Assembly (NCBI GenBank): GCA_032433765.1
Contig: JAVIAB010000160.1
Location: forward strand, 32,515,852-32,579,851
DNA from: Megaustenia siamemsis
Lineage: Eukaryota > Mollusca > Gastropoda > Stylommatophora > Ariophantidae
Length of the DNA: 64,000 nucleotides
Direction: 5' to 3'
Under the pieces are notes generated by a model. The model worked only from the letters and a program-made list of their open reading frames with translations. It was not told where the DNA came from and ran no database searches. Position numbers and translations under genes: made by a program. Positions within the stretch are counted from its first letter, which is position 1; every line of letters starts with the position of its first letter. Shown one piece after another: positions 12,801 through 27,800 of this stretch.

Positions 12801-15800
12801 CAACTACGAATGTTAGAGACCATATTTCTCTCCCTGACCAACAGCTCAACTACGAATGTTAGAGACCATATTTCTCTTCCCATCAACAGCTCAACTACGA
12901 ATGTTAGAGACCATATTTCTCTCTTAGACCAACAGCTCAACTGTGAATGTTAGAGACCATATTTCCATCCAAATCAACAGCTCAACTACGAATGTTAGAG
13001 ACCATATTTCTCTCTTAGACCAACAGCTCAACTACGAATGTTAGAGACCATATTTCCCTTCCTGACCAACAGCTCAACTACGAATGTTAGAGACCATATT
13101 TCTCTCTTAGACCAACAGCTCAACTACGAATGTTAGAGACCATATTTCTCTCTTAAACCAACAGCTCAACTGTGAATGTTAGAGACCATATTTCCTCCAA
13201 ATCAACAGCTCAACTGTGAATGTTAGAGACCATATTTCTGTCCTAGACCAACAGCTCAACTACGAATGTTAGAGACCATATTTCCCTTCCTGACAGCCAG
13301 CTCAACTACGAATGTTAGAGACCATATTTCTCTCTTAGACCAACAGCTCAACTGTGAATGTTAGAGACCATATTTCCCTTCCTGACCAACAGCTCAACTA
13401 CGAATGTTAGAGACCATATTTCTCTCTTAGACCAACAGCTCAACTACGAATGTTAGAGACCATATTTCTCTCTTAAACCAACAGCTCAACTGTGAATGTT
13501 AGAGACCATATTTCCCATCCAAAGCAACAGCTCAACTGTGAATGTTAGCGACCATATTTCTGTCCTAGACCAACAGCTCAACTACGAATGTTAGAGACCA
13601 TATTTCCCTTCCTGACCAACAGCTCAACTACGAATGTTAGCGACCATATTTCTCTTCTAAACCAACAGCTCAACTACGAATGTTAGAGACCACATTTCTC
13701 TCCTAGACCAACAGCTCAACTGTGAATGTTAGAGACCATATTTCTCTCCTAGACCAACAGCTCAACTGTGAATGTTAGAGACCATATTTCTCTCCTAGAC
13801 CAACAACTCAACTGTGAATGTTAGAGACCATATTTCTCTCCCAGACAACAGCTCAACTACGAATGTTAGAGACCATATTTCTCTCCCAGACCAACAGCTC
13901 AACTACGAATGTTAGAGACCATATTTCCCATCCAAATCAACAGCTCAACTACGAATGTTAGAGACCATATTTCTCTTCCAAATCAACAGCTCAACTACGA
14001 ATGTTAGAGACCATATTTCTCTTCCAAATCAACAGCTCAACTACGAATGATAGAGACCATATTTCCCTTACAAACCAACAGCTCAACTACGAATGTTAGA
14101 GACCATATTTCCCTTCCAAATCAACAGCTCAGCTACGAATGTTAGAGACCATATTTCTCTTCCAAATCAACAGGACAACTGTGAATGTTAGAGACCATAT
14201 TTCTCTCCCAGACCAACAGCTCAACTACGAATGTTAGAGACCATATTTCTCTCCCAGACCAACAGCTCAACTACGAATGTTAGAGACCATATTTCTTTCC
14301 CAGACCAACAGCTCAACTACGAATGTTAGAGACCATATTTCCTTTCCTGACCAACAGCTCAACTACGAATGTTAGAGACCATATTTCTCTCTTAGACCAA
14401 CAGCTCAACTACGAATGTTAGAGACCATATTTCTCTCCTAGACCAACAGCTCCACTACGAATGTTAGAGACCATATTTCCCATCCAAATCAACAGCTCAA
14501 CTACGAATGTTAGAGACCATATTTCTCTCTTAGACCAACAGCTCAACTACGAATGTTAGAGACCATATTTCCCTGCCTGACCAACAGCTCAACTACGAAT
14601 GTTAGAGACCATATTTCCCTTTCAAACCAACAGCTCAACTACGAATGTTAGAGACCATATTTCCCTTCCAAATCAACAGCTCAACTACGAATGTTAGAGA
14701 CCATATTTCCCTACAAACCAACAGCTCAACTAAGAATGTTAGAGACCATATTTCTCTCTAGACCAACAGCTCAACTACGAATGTTAGAGACCATATTTCT
14801 CTCTTAGACCAACAGCTCAACTACGAATGTTAGAGACCATATTTCTCTCCCAGATCAACAGCTCAACTACGAATGTTAGAGACCATATTTCTCTCCTAGA
14901 CCAACAGCTCAACTACGAATGTTAGAGACCATATTTCTCTCCCAGACCAACAGCTCAACTACGAATGTTAGAGACCATATTTCTCTCCCAGACCAACAGC
15001 TCAACTACGAATGTTAGAGACCATATTTCTCTCCCTGACCAACAGCTCAACTACGAATGTTAGAGACCATATTTCTCTCCCAGACCAACAGCTCAACTAC
15101 GAATGTTAGAGACCATATTTCTCTCCTAGACCAACAGCTCAACTACGAATGTTAGAGACCATATTTCTCTCTTAGACCAACAGCTCAACTACGAATGTTA
15201 GAGACCATATTTCCCTTCCTGAACAACAGCTCAACTACGAATGTTAGAGACCATATTTCTCTCTTTGACCAACAGCTCAACTACGAATGTTAGAGACCAT
15301 ATTTCTCTTCCAAACCAACAGCTCAACTACGAATGTTAGAGACCATATTTCCCTTACAAATCAACAGCTCAACTACGAATGTTAGAGACCATATTTCTCT
15401 CTTAGACCAACAGCTCAACTACGAATGTTAGAGACCATATTTCTCTCTTAGACCAACAGCTCAACTACGAATGTTAGAGACCATATTTCTCTCCTAGACC
15501 AACAGCTCAACTACGAATGTTAGAGACCATATTTCTCTCCTAGACCAACAGCTCAACTACGAATGTTAGAGACCATATTTCTCTCCCAGACCAACAGCTC
15601 AACTACGAATGTTAGAGACCATATTTCTCTCCCAGACCAACAGCTCAACTACGAATGTTAGAGACCATATTTCTCTCCCAGACCAACAGCTCAACTACGA
15701 ATGTTAGAGACCATATTTCTCTCCCAGACCAACAGCTCAACTACGAATGTTAGAGACCATATTTCTTTCCCAGACCAACAGCTCAACTACGAATGTTAGA

Positions 15801-18800
15801 GACCATATTTCTCTCCCTGACCAACAGATCAACTACGAATGTTAGAGACCATATTTCTCTCCTAGACCAACAGCTCAACTACGAATGTTAGAGACCATAT
15901 TTCTCTCCCAGACCAACAGCTCAACTACGAATGTTAGAGACCATATTTCTCTCCCTGACAAACAGCTCAACTACGAATGTTAGAGACCATATTTCTCTTC
16001 CCAATCAACAGCTCAACTACGAATGTTAGAGACCATATTTCTCTCCCAGACCAACAGCTCAACTACGAATGTTAGAGACCATATTTCTCTCCCTGACCAA
16101 CTGCTCAACTACGAATGTTAGAGACCATATTTCACTTCCCAATCAACAGCTCAACTACGAATGTTAGAGACCATATTTCTCTCTTAGACCAACAGCTCAA
16201 CTGTGAATGTTAGAGACCATATTTCCCATCCAAATCAACAGCTCAACTGTGAATGTTAGAGACCATATTTCCCATCCAAATCAACAGCTCAACTACGAAT
16301 GTTAGAGACCATATTTCTCTCTTAGACCAACAGCTCAACTGTGAATGTTAGAGACCATATTTCCCTTCCTGACCAACAGCTCATCTACGAATGTTAGAGA
16401 CCATATTTCTCTCTTAGACCAACAGCTCAACTACGAATGTTAGAGACCATATTTCTCTCTTAAACCAACAGCTCAACTGTGAATGTTAGAGACCATATTT
16501 CCCATCCAAATCAACAGCTCAACTGTGAATGTTAGCGACCATATTTCTGTCCTAGACCAACAGCTCAACTACGAATGTTAGAGACCATATTTCCCTTCCT
16601 GACCAACAGCTCAACTACGAATGTTAGCGACCATATTTCTCTTCTAAACCAACAGCTCAACTACGAATGTTAGAGACCACATTTCTCTCCTAGACCAACA
16701 GCTCAACTGTGAATGTTAGAGACCATATTTCTCTCCTAGACCAACAGCTCAACTGTGAATGTTAGAGACCATATTTCTCTCCTAGGCCAACAGCTCAACT
16801 GTGAATGTTAGAGACCATATTTCTCTCCTAGACTAACAACTCAACTGTGAATGTTAGAGACCATATTTCTCTCCCAGACCAACAGCTCAACTACGAATGT
16901 TAGAGACCATATTTCTCTCCCAGACCAACAGCTCAACTACGAATGTTAGAGACCATATTTCCCATCCAAATCAACAGCTCAACTACGAATGTTAGAGACC
17001 ATATTTCTCTTCCAAATCAACAGCTCAACTACGAATGTTAGAGACCATATTTCTCTTCCAAATCAACAGCTCAACTACGAATGATAGAGACCATATTTCC
17101 CTCACAAACCAACAGCTCAACTACGAATGTTAGAGACCATATTTCCCTTCCAAATCAACAGCTCAACTACGAATGTTAGAGACCATATTTCTCTTCCAAA
17201 TCAACAGGACAACTGTGAATGTTAGAGACCATATTTCTCTCCCAGACCAACAGCTCAACTACGAATGTTAGAGACCATATTTCTCTCCCAGACCAACAGC
17301 TCAACTACGAATGTTAGAGACCATATTTCTCTCCCAGACCAACAGCTCAACTACGAATGTTAGAGACCATATTTCCCTTCCTGACCAACAGCTCAACTAC
17401 GAATGTTAGAGACCATATTTCTCTCTTAGACCAACAGCTCAACTACGAATGTTAGAGACCATATTTCTCTCCTAGACCAACAGCTCAACTACGAATGTTA
17501 GAGACCATATTTCCTCCAAATCAACAGCTCAACTACGAATGTTAGAGACCATATTTCTCTCTTAGACCAACAGCTCAACTACGAATGTTAGAGACCATAT
17601 TTCTCTTCCTGACCAACAGCTCAACTACGAATGTTAGAGACCATATTTCTCTTTCAAACCAACAGCTCAACTACGAATGTTAGAGACCATATTTCTCTCC
17701 CAGACAACAGCTCAACTGTGAATGTTAGAGACCATATTTCTCTCCCTGACCAACAGCTCAACTACGAATGTTAGAGACCATATTTCTCTCCCTGACCAAC
17801 AGCTCAACTACGAATGTTAGAGACCATATTTCTCTCCCAGACCAACAGCTCAACTACGAATGTTAGAGACCATATTTCTCTCCCTGACCAACAGCTCAAC
17901 TACGAATGTTAGAGACCATATTTCTCTCCCAGACCAACAGCTCAACTACGAATGTTAGAGACCATATTTCTCTCCCTGAACAACAGCTCAACTACGAATG
18001 TTAGAGACCATATTTCTCTCCCAGACCAACAGCTCAACTACGAATGTTAGAGACCATATTTCTCTCCTAGACCAACAGCTCAACTACGAATGTTAGAGAC
18101 CATATTTCTCTCTTAGACCAACAGCTCAACTACGAATGTTAGAGACCATATTTCTCTTCCTGAACAACAGCTCAACTACGAATGTTAGAGACCATATTTC
18201 TCTCTTTGACCAACAGCTCAACTACGAATGTTAGAGACCATATTTCTCTTCCAAATCAACAGCTCAACTACGAATGTTAGAGACCATATTTCCCTTACAA
18301 ATCAACAGCTCAACTACGAATGTTAGAGACCATATTTCTCTCTAGACCAACAGCTCAACTACGAATGTTAGAGACCATATTTCTCTCTTAGACCAACAGC
18401 TCAACTACGAATGTTAGAGACCATATTTCTCTCCTAGACCAACAGCTCAACTACGAATGTTAGAGACCATATTTCTCTCCTAGACCAACAGCTCAACTAC
18501 GAATGTTAGAGACCATATTTCTCTCCCAGACCAACAGCTCAACTACGAATGTTAGAGACCATATTTCTCTCCCAGACCAACAGCTCAACTACGAATGTTA
18601 GAGACCATATTTCTCTCCCAGACCAACAGCTCAACTACGAATGTTAGAGACCATATTTCTCTCCCAGACCAACAGCTCAACTACGAATGTTAGAGACCAT
18701 ATTTCTTTCCCAGACCAACAGCTCAACTACGAATGTTAGAGACCATATTTCTCTCCCTGACCAACAGCTCAACTACGAATGTTAGAGACCATATTTCTCT

Positions 18801-21800
18801 CCTAGACCAACAGCTCAACTACGAATGTTAGAGACCATATTTCTCTCCCAGACCAACAGCTCAACTACGAATGTTAGAGACCATATTTCTCTCCCTGACA
18901 AACAGCTCAACTACGAATGTTAGAGACCATATTTCACTTCCCAATCAACAGCTCAACTACGAATGTTAGAGACCATATTTCTCTCCCTGACCAACAGCTC
19001 AACTACGAATGTTAGAGACCATTTTTCCCATCCAAATCAACAGCTCAACTGTGAATGTTAGAGACCATATTTCCCATCCAAATCAACAGCTCAACTACGA
19101 ATGTTAGAGACCATATTTCTCTCTTAGACCAACAGCTCAACTGTGAATGTTAGAGACCATATTTCCCTTCCTGACCAACAGCTCAACTACGAATGTTAGA
19201 GACCATATTTCTCTCTTAGACCAACAGCTCAACTACGAATGTTAGAGACCATATTTCTCTCTTAAACCAACAGCTCAACTGTGAATGTTAGAGACCATAT
19301 TTCCCATCCAAATCAACAGCTCAACTGTGAATGTTAGAGACCATATTTCTCTCCTAGACCAACAGCTCAACTACGAATGTTAGAGACCATATTTCCCTTC
19401 CTGACCAACAGCTCAACTACGAATGTTAGAGACCATATTTCTCTTCTAAACCAACAGCTCAACTACGAATGTTAGAGACCACATTTCTCTCCTAGACCAA
19501 CAGCTCAACTGTGAATGTTAGAGACCATATTTCTCTCCTAGACCAACAGCTCAACTGTGAATGTTAGAGACCATATTTCTCTCCTAGGCCAACAGCTCAA
19601 CTGTGAATGTTAGAGACCATATTTCTCTCCTAGACTAACAGCTCAACTGTGAATGTTAGAGACCATATTTCTCTCCCAGACCAACAGCTCAACTACGAAT
19701 GTTAGAGACCATATTTCTCTCCCAGACCAACAGCTCAACTACGAATGTTAGAGACCATATTTCCCATCCAAATCAACAGCTCAACTACGAATGTTAGAGA
19801 CCATATTTCTCTTCCAAATCAACAGCTCAACTACGAATGTTAGAGACCATATTTCTCTTCCAAATCAACAGCTCAACTACGAATGTTAGAGACCATATTT
19901 CCCTTATAAACCAACAGCTCAACTACGAATGTTAGAGACCATATTTCCCTTTAAAATCAACAGCTCAACTACGAATGTTAGAGACCATATTTCTCTTCCA
20001 AATCAACAGCTCAACTGTGAATGTTAGAGACCATATTTCTCTCCCAGACCAACAGCTCAACTACGAATGTTAGAGACCATATTTCTCTCCCAGACCAACA
20101 GCTCAACTACGAATGTTAGAGACCATATTTCCCATCCAAATCAACAGCTCAACTACGAATGTTAGAGACCATATTTCTCTTCCAAATCAACAGCTCAACT
20201 ACGAATGTTAGAGACCATATTTCTCTTCCAAACCAACAGCTCAACTACGAATGTTAGAGACCATATTTCCCTTACAAACCAACAGCTCAACTACGAATGT
20301 TAGAGACCATATTTCCCTTCCAAATCAACAGCTCAACTACGAATGTTAGAGACCATATTTCTCTTCCAACCAACAGCTCAACTGTGAATGTTAGAGACCA
20401 TATTTCTCTCCCAGACCAACAGCTCAACTACGAATGTTAGAGACCATATTTCTCTCCCTGACCAACAGCTCAACTACGAATGTTAGAGACCATATTTCTC
20501 TCCAAGACCAACAGCTCAACTACGAATGTTAGAGACCATATTTCTCTCCTGACCAACAGCTCAACTACGAATGTTAGAGACCATATTTCTCTCCCAGACC
20601 AACAGCTCAACTACGAATGTTAGAGACCATATTTCTCTCTTAGACCAACAGCTCAACTACGAATGTTAGAGACCATATTTCTCTCCTAGACCAACAGCTC
20701 AACTACGAATGTTAGAGACCATATTTCTCTCCCAGACCAACAGCTCAACTACGAATGTTAGAGACCATATTTCTCTCCTAGACCAACAGCTCAACTACGA
20801 ATGTTAGAGACCATATTTTCTCTTAGACCAACAGCTCAACTACGAATGTTAGAGACCATATTTCTCTTCTAAACCAACAGCTCAACTGTGAATGTTAGAG
20901 ACCATATTTCTCTCCCAGACCAACAGCTCAACTACGAATGTTAGAGACCATATTTCTCTCCCAGACCAACAGCTCAACTACGAATGTTAGAGACCATATT
21001 TCTCTCCTAGACCAACAGCTCAACTACGAATGTTAGAGACCATATTTCTCTCCTAGACCAACAGCTCAACTACGAATGTTAGAGACCATATTTCTCTCCC
21101 TGACCAACAGCTCAACTACGAATGTTAGAGACCATATTTCTCTCCCTGACCAACAGCTCAACTACGAATGTTAGAGACCATATTTCTCTCCTAGACCAAC
21201 AGCTCAACTACGAATGTTAGAGACCATATTTCTCTTCCAAATCAACAGCTCAACTACGAATGTTAGAGACCATATTTCTCTCCTAGACCAACAGCTCAAC
21301 TACGAATGTTAGAGACCATATTTCTCTCCCAGACCAACAGCTCAACTACGAATGTTAGAGACCATATTTCTCTTCCAAATCAACAGCTCAACTGTGAATG
21401 TTAGAGACCATATTTCTCTCCCAGACCAACAGCTCAACTACGAATGTTAGAGACCATATTTCTCTCCCAGACCAACAGCTCAACTACGAATGTTAGAGAC
21501 CATATTTTTCTCTTAGACCAACAGCTCAACTACGAATGTTAGAGACCATATTTCTCTCCCAGACCAACAGCTCAACTACGAATGTTAGAGACCATATTTC
21601 ACTCCCAATCAACAGCTCAACTACGAATGTTAGAGACCATATTTCTCTCCCAGACCAACAGCTCAACTACGAATGTTAGAGACCATATTTCTCTCCCAGA
21701 CCAACAGCTCAACTACGAATGTTAGAGACCATATTTCTCTCCCTGACCAACAGCTCAACTACGAATGTTAGAGACCATATTTCACTTCCCAATCAACAGC

Positions 21801-24800
21801 TCAACTACGAATGTTAGAGACCATATTTCTCTCTTAGACCAACAGCTCAACTGTGAATGTTAGAGACCATATTTCCCATCCAAATCAACAGCTCAACTGT
21901 GAATGTTAGAGACCATATTTCCCATCCAAATCAACAGCTCAACTACGAATGTTAGAGACCATATTTCTCTCTTAGACCAACAGCTCAACTGTGAATGTTA
22001 GAGACCATATTTCCCTTCCTGACCAACAGCTCAACTACGAATGTTAGAGACCATATTTCTCTCTTAGACCAACAGCTCAACTACGAATGTTAGAGACCAT
22101 ATTTCTCTCTTAAACCAACAGCTCAACTGTGAATGTTAGAGACCATATTTCCCATCCAAATCAACAGCTCAACTGTGAATGTTAGCGACCATATTTCTCT
22201 CCTAGACCAACAGCTCAACTACGAATGTTAGAGACCATATTTCCCTTCCTGACCAACAGCTCAACTACGAATGTTAGAGACCATATTTCTCTTCTAAACC
22301 AACAGCTCAACTACGAATGTTAGAGACCACATTTCTCTCCTAGACCAACAGCTCAACTGTGAATGTTAGAGACCATATTTCTCTCCTAGACCAACAGCTC
22401 AACTGTGAATGTTAGAGACCATATTTCTCTCCTAGGCCAACAGCTCAACTGTGAATGTTAGAGACCATATTTCTCTCCTAGACTAACAACTCAACTGTGA
22501 ATGTTAGAGACCATATTTCTCTCCCAGACCAACAGCTCAACTACGAATGTTAGAGACCATATTTCTCTCCCAGACCAACAGCTCAACTACGAATGTTAGA
22601 GACCATATTTCCCATCCAAATCAACAGCTCAACTACGAATGTTAGAGACCATATTTCTCTTCCAAATCAACAGCTCAACTACGAATGTTAGAGACCATAT
22701 TCTCTTCCAAATCAACAGCTCAACTACGAATGATAGAGACCATATTTCCCTTACAAACCAACAGCTCAACTACGAATGTTAGAGACCATATTTCCCTTTC
22801 AATTCAACAGCTCAACTACGAATGTTAGAGACCATATTTCTCTTCCAAATCAACAGCTCAACTGTGAATGTTAGAGACCATATTTCTCTCCCAGACCAAC
22901 AGCTCAACTACGAATGTTAGAGACCATATTTCTCTCCCAGACCAACAGCTCAACTACGAATGTTAGAGACCATATTTCTCTCCCAGACCAACAGCTCAAC
23001 TACGAATGTTAGAGACCATATTTCTCTCCCAGACCAACAGCTCAACTGTGAATGTTAGAATACATATTTCTCTCCAGACCAACAGCTCAACTACGAATGT
23101 TAGAGAGACCATATTTCTCTCTTAGACCAACAGCTCAACTACGAATGTTAGAGACGATATTTCTCTCCCTGACCAACAGCTCAACTACGAATGTTAGAGA
23201 CCATATTTCTCTCTTAGACCAACAGCTCAACTACGAATGTTAGAGACCATATTTCTCTCCCTGACCAACAGCTCAACTACGAATGTTAGAGACCATATTT
23301 CTCTCCCAGACCAACAGCTCAACTGTGAATGTTAGAGACCATATTTCTCTCCTGACCAACAGCTCAACTACGAATGTTAGAGACCATATTTCTCTCCCAG
23401 ACCAACAGCTCAACTACGAATGTTAGAGACCATATTTCTCTCCCTGACCAACAGCTCAACTACGAATGTTAGAGACCATATTTCTCTCCCAGACCAACAG
23501 CTCAACTACGAATGTTAGAGACCATATTTCTCTCCCTGACCAACAGCTCAACTACGAATGTTAGAGACCATATTTCTCTCCCAGACCAACAGCTCAACTA
23601 CGAATGTTAGAGACCATATTTCTCTCCCTGACCAACAGCTCAACTACGAATGTTAGAGACCATATTTCTCTCCCAGACCAACAGCTCAACTACGAATGTT
23701 AGAGACCATATTTCTCTCCTAGACCAACAGCTCAACTACGAATGTTAGAGACCATATTTCTCTCCTAGACCAACAGCTCAACTACGAATGTTAGAGACCA
23801 TATTTCTCTCCTAGACCAACAGCTCAACTACGAATGTTAGAGACCATATTTCTCTCCTAGACCAACAGCTCAACTACGAATGTTAGAGACCATATTTCTC
23901 TCCCTGACCAACAGCTCAACTACGAATGTTAGAGACCATATTTCTCTCTTAGACCAACAGCTCAACTACGAATGTTAGAGACCATATTTCTCTTCCAAAT
24001 CAACAGCTCAACTACGAATGTTAGAGACCATATTTCTATCCTAGACCGACAGCTCAACTACGAATGTTAGAGACCATATTTCTCTCCTAGACCAACAGCT
24101 CAACTACGAATGTTAGAGACCATATTTCTCTTCCAAATCAACAGCTCAACTGTGAATGTTAGAGACCATATTTCTCTCCCAGACCAACAGCTCAACTACG
24201 AAAGTTAGAGACCATATTTCTTTCCCAGACCAACAGCTCAACTACGAATGTTACAGACCATATTTCTCTCCCAGACCAACAGCTCAACTACGAATGTTAG
24301 AGACCATATTTCTCTCCCAGACCAACAGCTCAACTACGAATGTTAGAGACCATATTTCTTTCCTAGACCAACAGCTCAACTACGAATGTTAGAGACCATA
24401 TTTCTCTCCTAGACCAACAGCTCAACTACGAATGTTAGAGACCATATTTCTCTCCCAGACCAACAGCTCAACTACGAATGTTAGAGACCATATTTCTCTC
24501 CCTGACCAACAGCTCAACTACGAATGTTAGAGACCATATTTCACTTCCCAATCAACAGCTCAACTACGAATGTTAGAGACCATATTTCTCTCCCAGACCA
24601 ACAGCTCAACTACGAATGTTAGAGACCATATTTCTCTCCCAGACCAACAGCTCAACTACGAATGTTAGAGACCATATTTCTCTCCCTGACCAACTGCTCA
24701 ACTACGAATGTTAGAGACCATATTTCACTTCCCAATCAACAGCTCAACTACGAATGTTAGAGACCATATTTCTCTCTTAGACCAACAGCTCAACTGTGAA

Positions 24801-27800
24801 TGTTAGAGACCATATTTCCCATCCAAATCAACAGCTCAACTGTGAATGTTAGAGACCATATTTCCCATCCAAATCAACAGCTCAACTACGAATGTTAGAG
24901 ACCATATTTCTCTCTTAGACCAACAGCTCAACTGTGAATGTTAGAGACCATATTTCCCTTCCTGACCAACAGCTCATCTACGAATGTTAGAGACCATATT
25001 TCTCTCTTAGACCAACAGCTCAACTACGAATGTTAGAGACCATATTTCTCTCTTAAACCAACAGCTCAACTGTGAATGTTAGAGACCATATTTCCCATCC
25101 AAATCAACAGCTCAACTGTGAATGTTAGCGACCATATTTCTGTCCTAGACCAACAGCTCAACTACGAATGTTAGAGACCATATTTCCCTTCCTGACCAAC
25201 AGCTCAACTACGAATGTTAGCGACCATATTTCTCTTCTAAACCAACAGCTCAACTACGAATGTTAGAGACCACATTTCTCTCCTAGACCAACAGCTCAAC
25301 TGTGAATGTTAGAGACCATATTTCTCTCCTAGACCAACAGCTCAACTGTGAATGTTAGAGACCATATTTTCTCCTAGGCCAACAGCTCAACTGTGAATGT
25401 TAGAGACCATATTTCTCTCCTAGACTAACAACTCAACTGTGAATGTTAGAGACCATATTTCTCTCCCAGACCAACAGCTCAACTACGAATGTTAGAGACC
25501 ATATTTCTCTCCCAGACCAACAGCTCAACTACGAATGTTAGAGACCATATTTCCCATCCAAATCAACAGCTCAACTACGAATATTAGAGACCATATTTCT
25601 CTTCCAAATCAACAGCTCAACTACGAATGTTAGAGACCATATTTCTCTTCCAAATCAACAGCTCAACTACGAATGATAGAGACCATATTTCCCTTACAAA
25701 CCAACAGCTCAACTACGAATGTTAGAGACCATATTTCCCTTTCAAATCAACAGCTCAACTACGAATGTTAGACACCATATTTCTCTTCCAAATCAACAGG
25801 ACAACTGTGAATGTTAGAGACCATATTTCTCTCCCAGACCAACAGCTCAACTACGAATGTTAGAGACCATATTTCTCTCCCAGACCAACAGCTCAACTAC
25901 GAATGTTAGAGACCATATTTCTCTCCCAGACCAACAGCTCAACTACGAATGTTAGAGACCATATTTCTCTCCCAGACCAACAGATCAACTGTGAATGTTA
26001 GATACATATTTCTCTCGCAGACCAACAGCTCAACTACGAATGTTAGAGAGACCATATTTCTCTCTTAGACCAACAGCTCAACTACGAATGTTAGAGACGA
26101 TATTTCTCTCCCTGACCAACAGCTCAACTACGAATGTTAGAGACCATATTTCTCTCTTAGACCAACAGCTCAACTACGAATGTTAGAGACCATATTTCTC
26201 TCCCTGACCAACAGCTCAACTACGAATGTTAGAGACCATATTTCTCTCCCAGACCAACAGCTCAACTGTGAATGTTAGAGACCATATTTCTCTCCCTGAC
26301 CAACAGCTCAACTACGAATGTTAGAGACCATATTTCTCTCCCAGACCAACAGCTCAACTACGAATGTTAGAGACGATATTTCTCTCCCTGACCAACAGCT
26401 CAACTACGAATGTTAGAGACCATATTTCTCTCCCAGACCAATAGCTCAACTACGAATGTTAGAGACCATATTTCTCTCCCTGACCAACAGCTCAACTACG
26501 AATGTTAGAGACCATATTTCTCTCCCAGACCAACAGCTCAACTACGAATGTTAGAGACCATATTTCTCTCCCTGACCAACAGCTCAACTACGAATGTTAG
26601 AGACCATATTTCTCTCCCAGACCAACAGCTCAACTACGAATGTTAGAGACCATATTTCTCTCCTAGACCAACAGCTCAACTACGAATGTTAGAGACCATA
26701 TTTCGCTCCTAGACCAACAGCTCATCTACGAATGTTAGAGACCATATTTCTCTCCTAGACCAACAGCTCAACTACGAATGTTAGAGACCATATTTCTCTC
26801 CTAGACCAACAGCTCAACTACGAATGTTAGAGACCATATTTCTCTCCCTGACCAACAGCTCAACTACGAATGTTAGAGACCATATTTCTCTCTTAGACCA
26901 ACAGCTCAACTACGAATGTTAGAGACCATATTTCACTTCCAAATCAACAGCTCAACTACGAATGTTAGAGACCATATTTCTATCCTAGACCGACAGCTCA
27001 ACTACGAATGTTAGAGACCATATTTCTCTCCTAGACCAACAGCTCAACTACGAATGTTAGAGACCATATTTCTCTTCCAAATCAACAGCTCAACTGTGAA
27101 TGTTAGAGACCATATTTCTCTCCCAGACCAACATATCAACTACGAAGTTAGAGACCATATTTCTTTCCCAGTCCAACAGCTCAACTACGAATGTTACAGA
27201 CCATATTTCTCTCCCAGACCAACAGCTCAACTACGAATGTTAGAGACCATATTTCTCTCCCAGACCAACAGCTCAACTACGAATGTTAGAGACCATATTT
27301 CTTTCCTAGACCAACAGCTCAACTACGAATGTTAGAGACCATATTTCTCTCCTAGACCAACAGCTCAACTACGAATGTAAGAGACCATATTTCTCTCCCA
27401 GACCAACAGCTCAACTACGAATGTTAGAGACCATATTTCTCTCCCTGACCAACTGCTCAACTACGAATGTTAGAGACCATATTTCACTTCCAATCAACAG
27501 CTCAACTACGAATGTTAGAGACCATATTTCTCTCCCAGACCAACAGCTCAACTACAAATGTTAGAGACCATATTTCTCTCCCTGACCAACTGCTCAACTA
27601 CGAATGTTAAAGACCATATTTCACTTCCCAATCAACAGCTCAACTACGAATGTTAGAGACCATATTTCTCTCCCAGACCAACAGCTCAACTGTGAATGTT
27701 AGAGACCATATTTCCATCCAAATCAACAGCTCAACTACGAATGTTAGAGACCATATTTCACTTCCCAATCAACAGCTCAACTACGAATGTTAGGGACCAT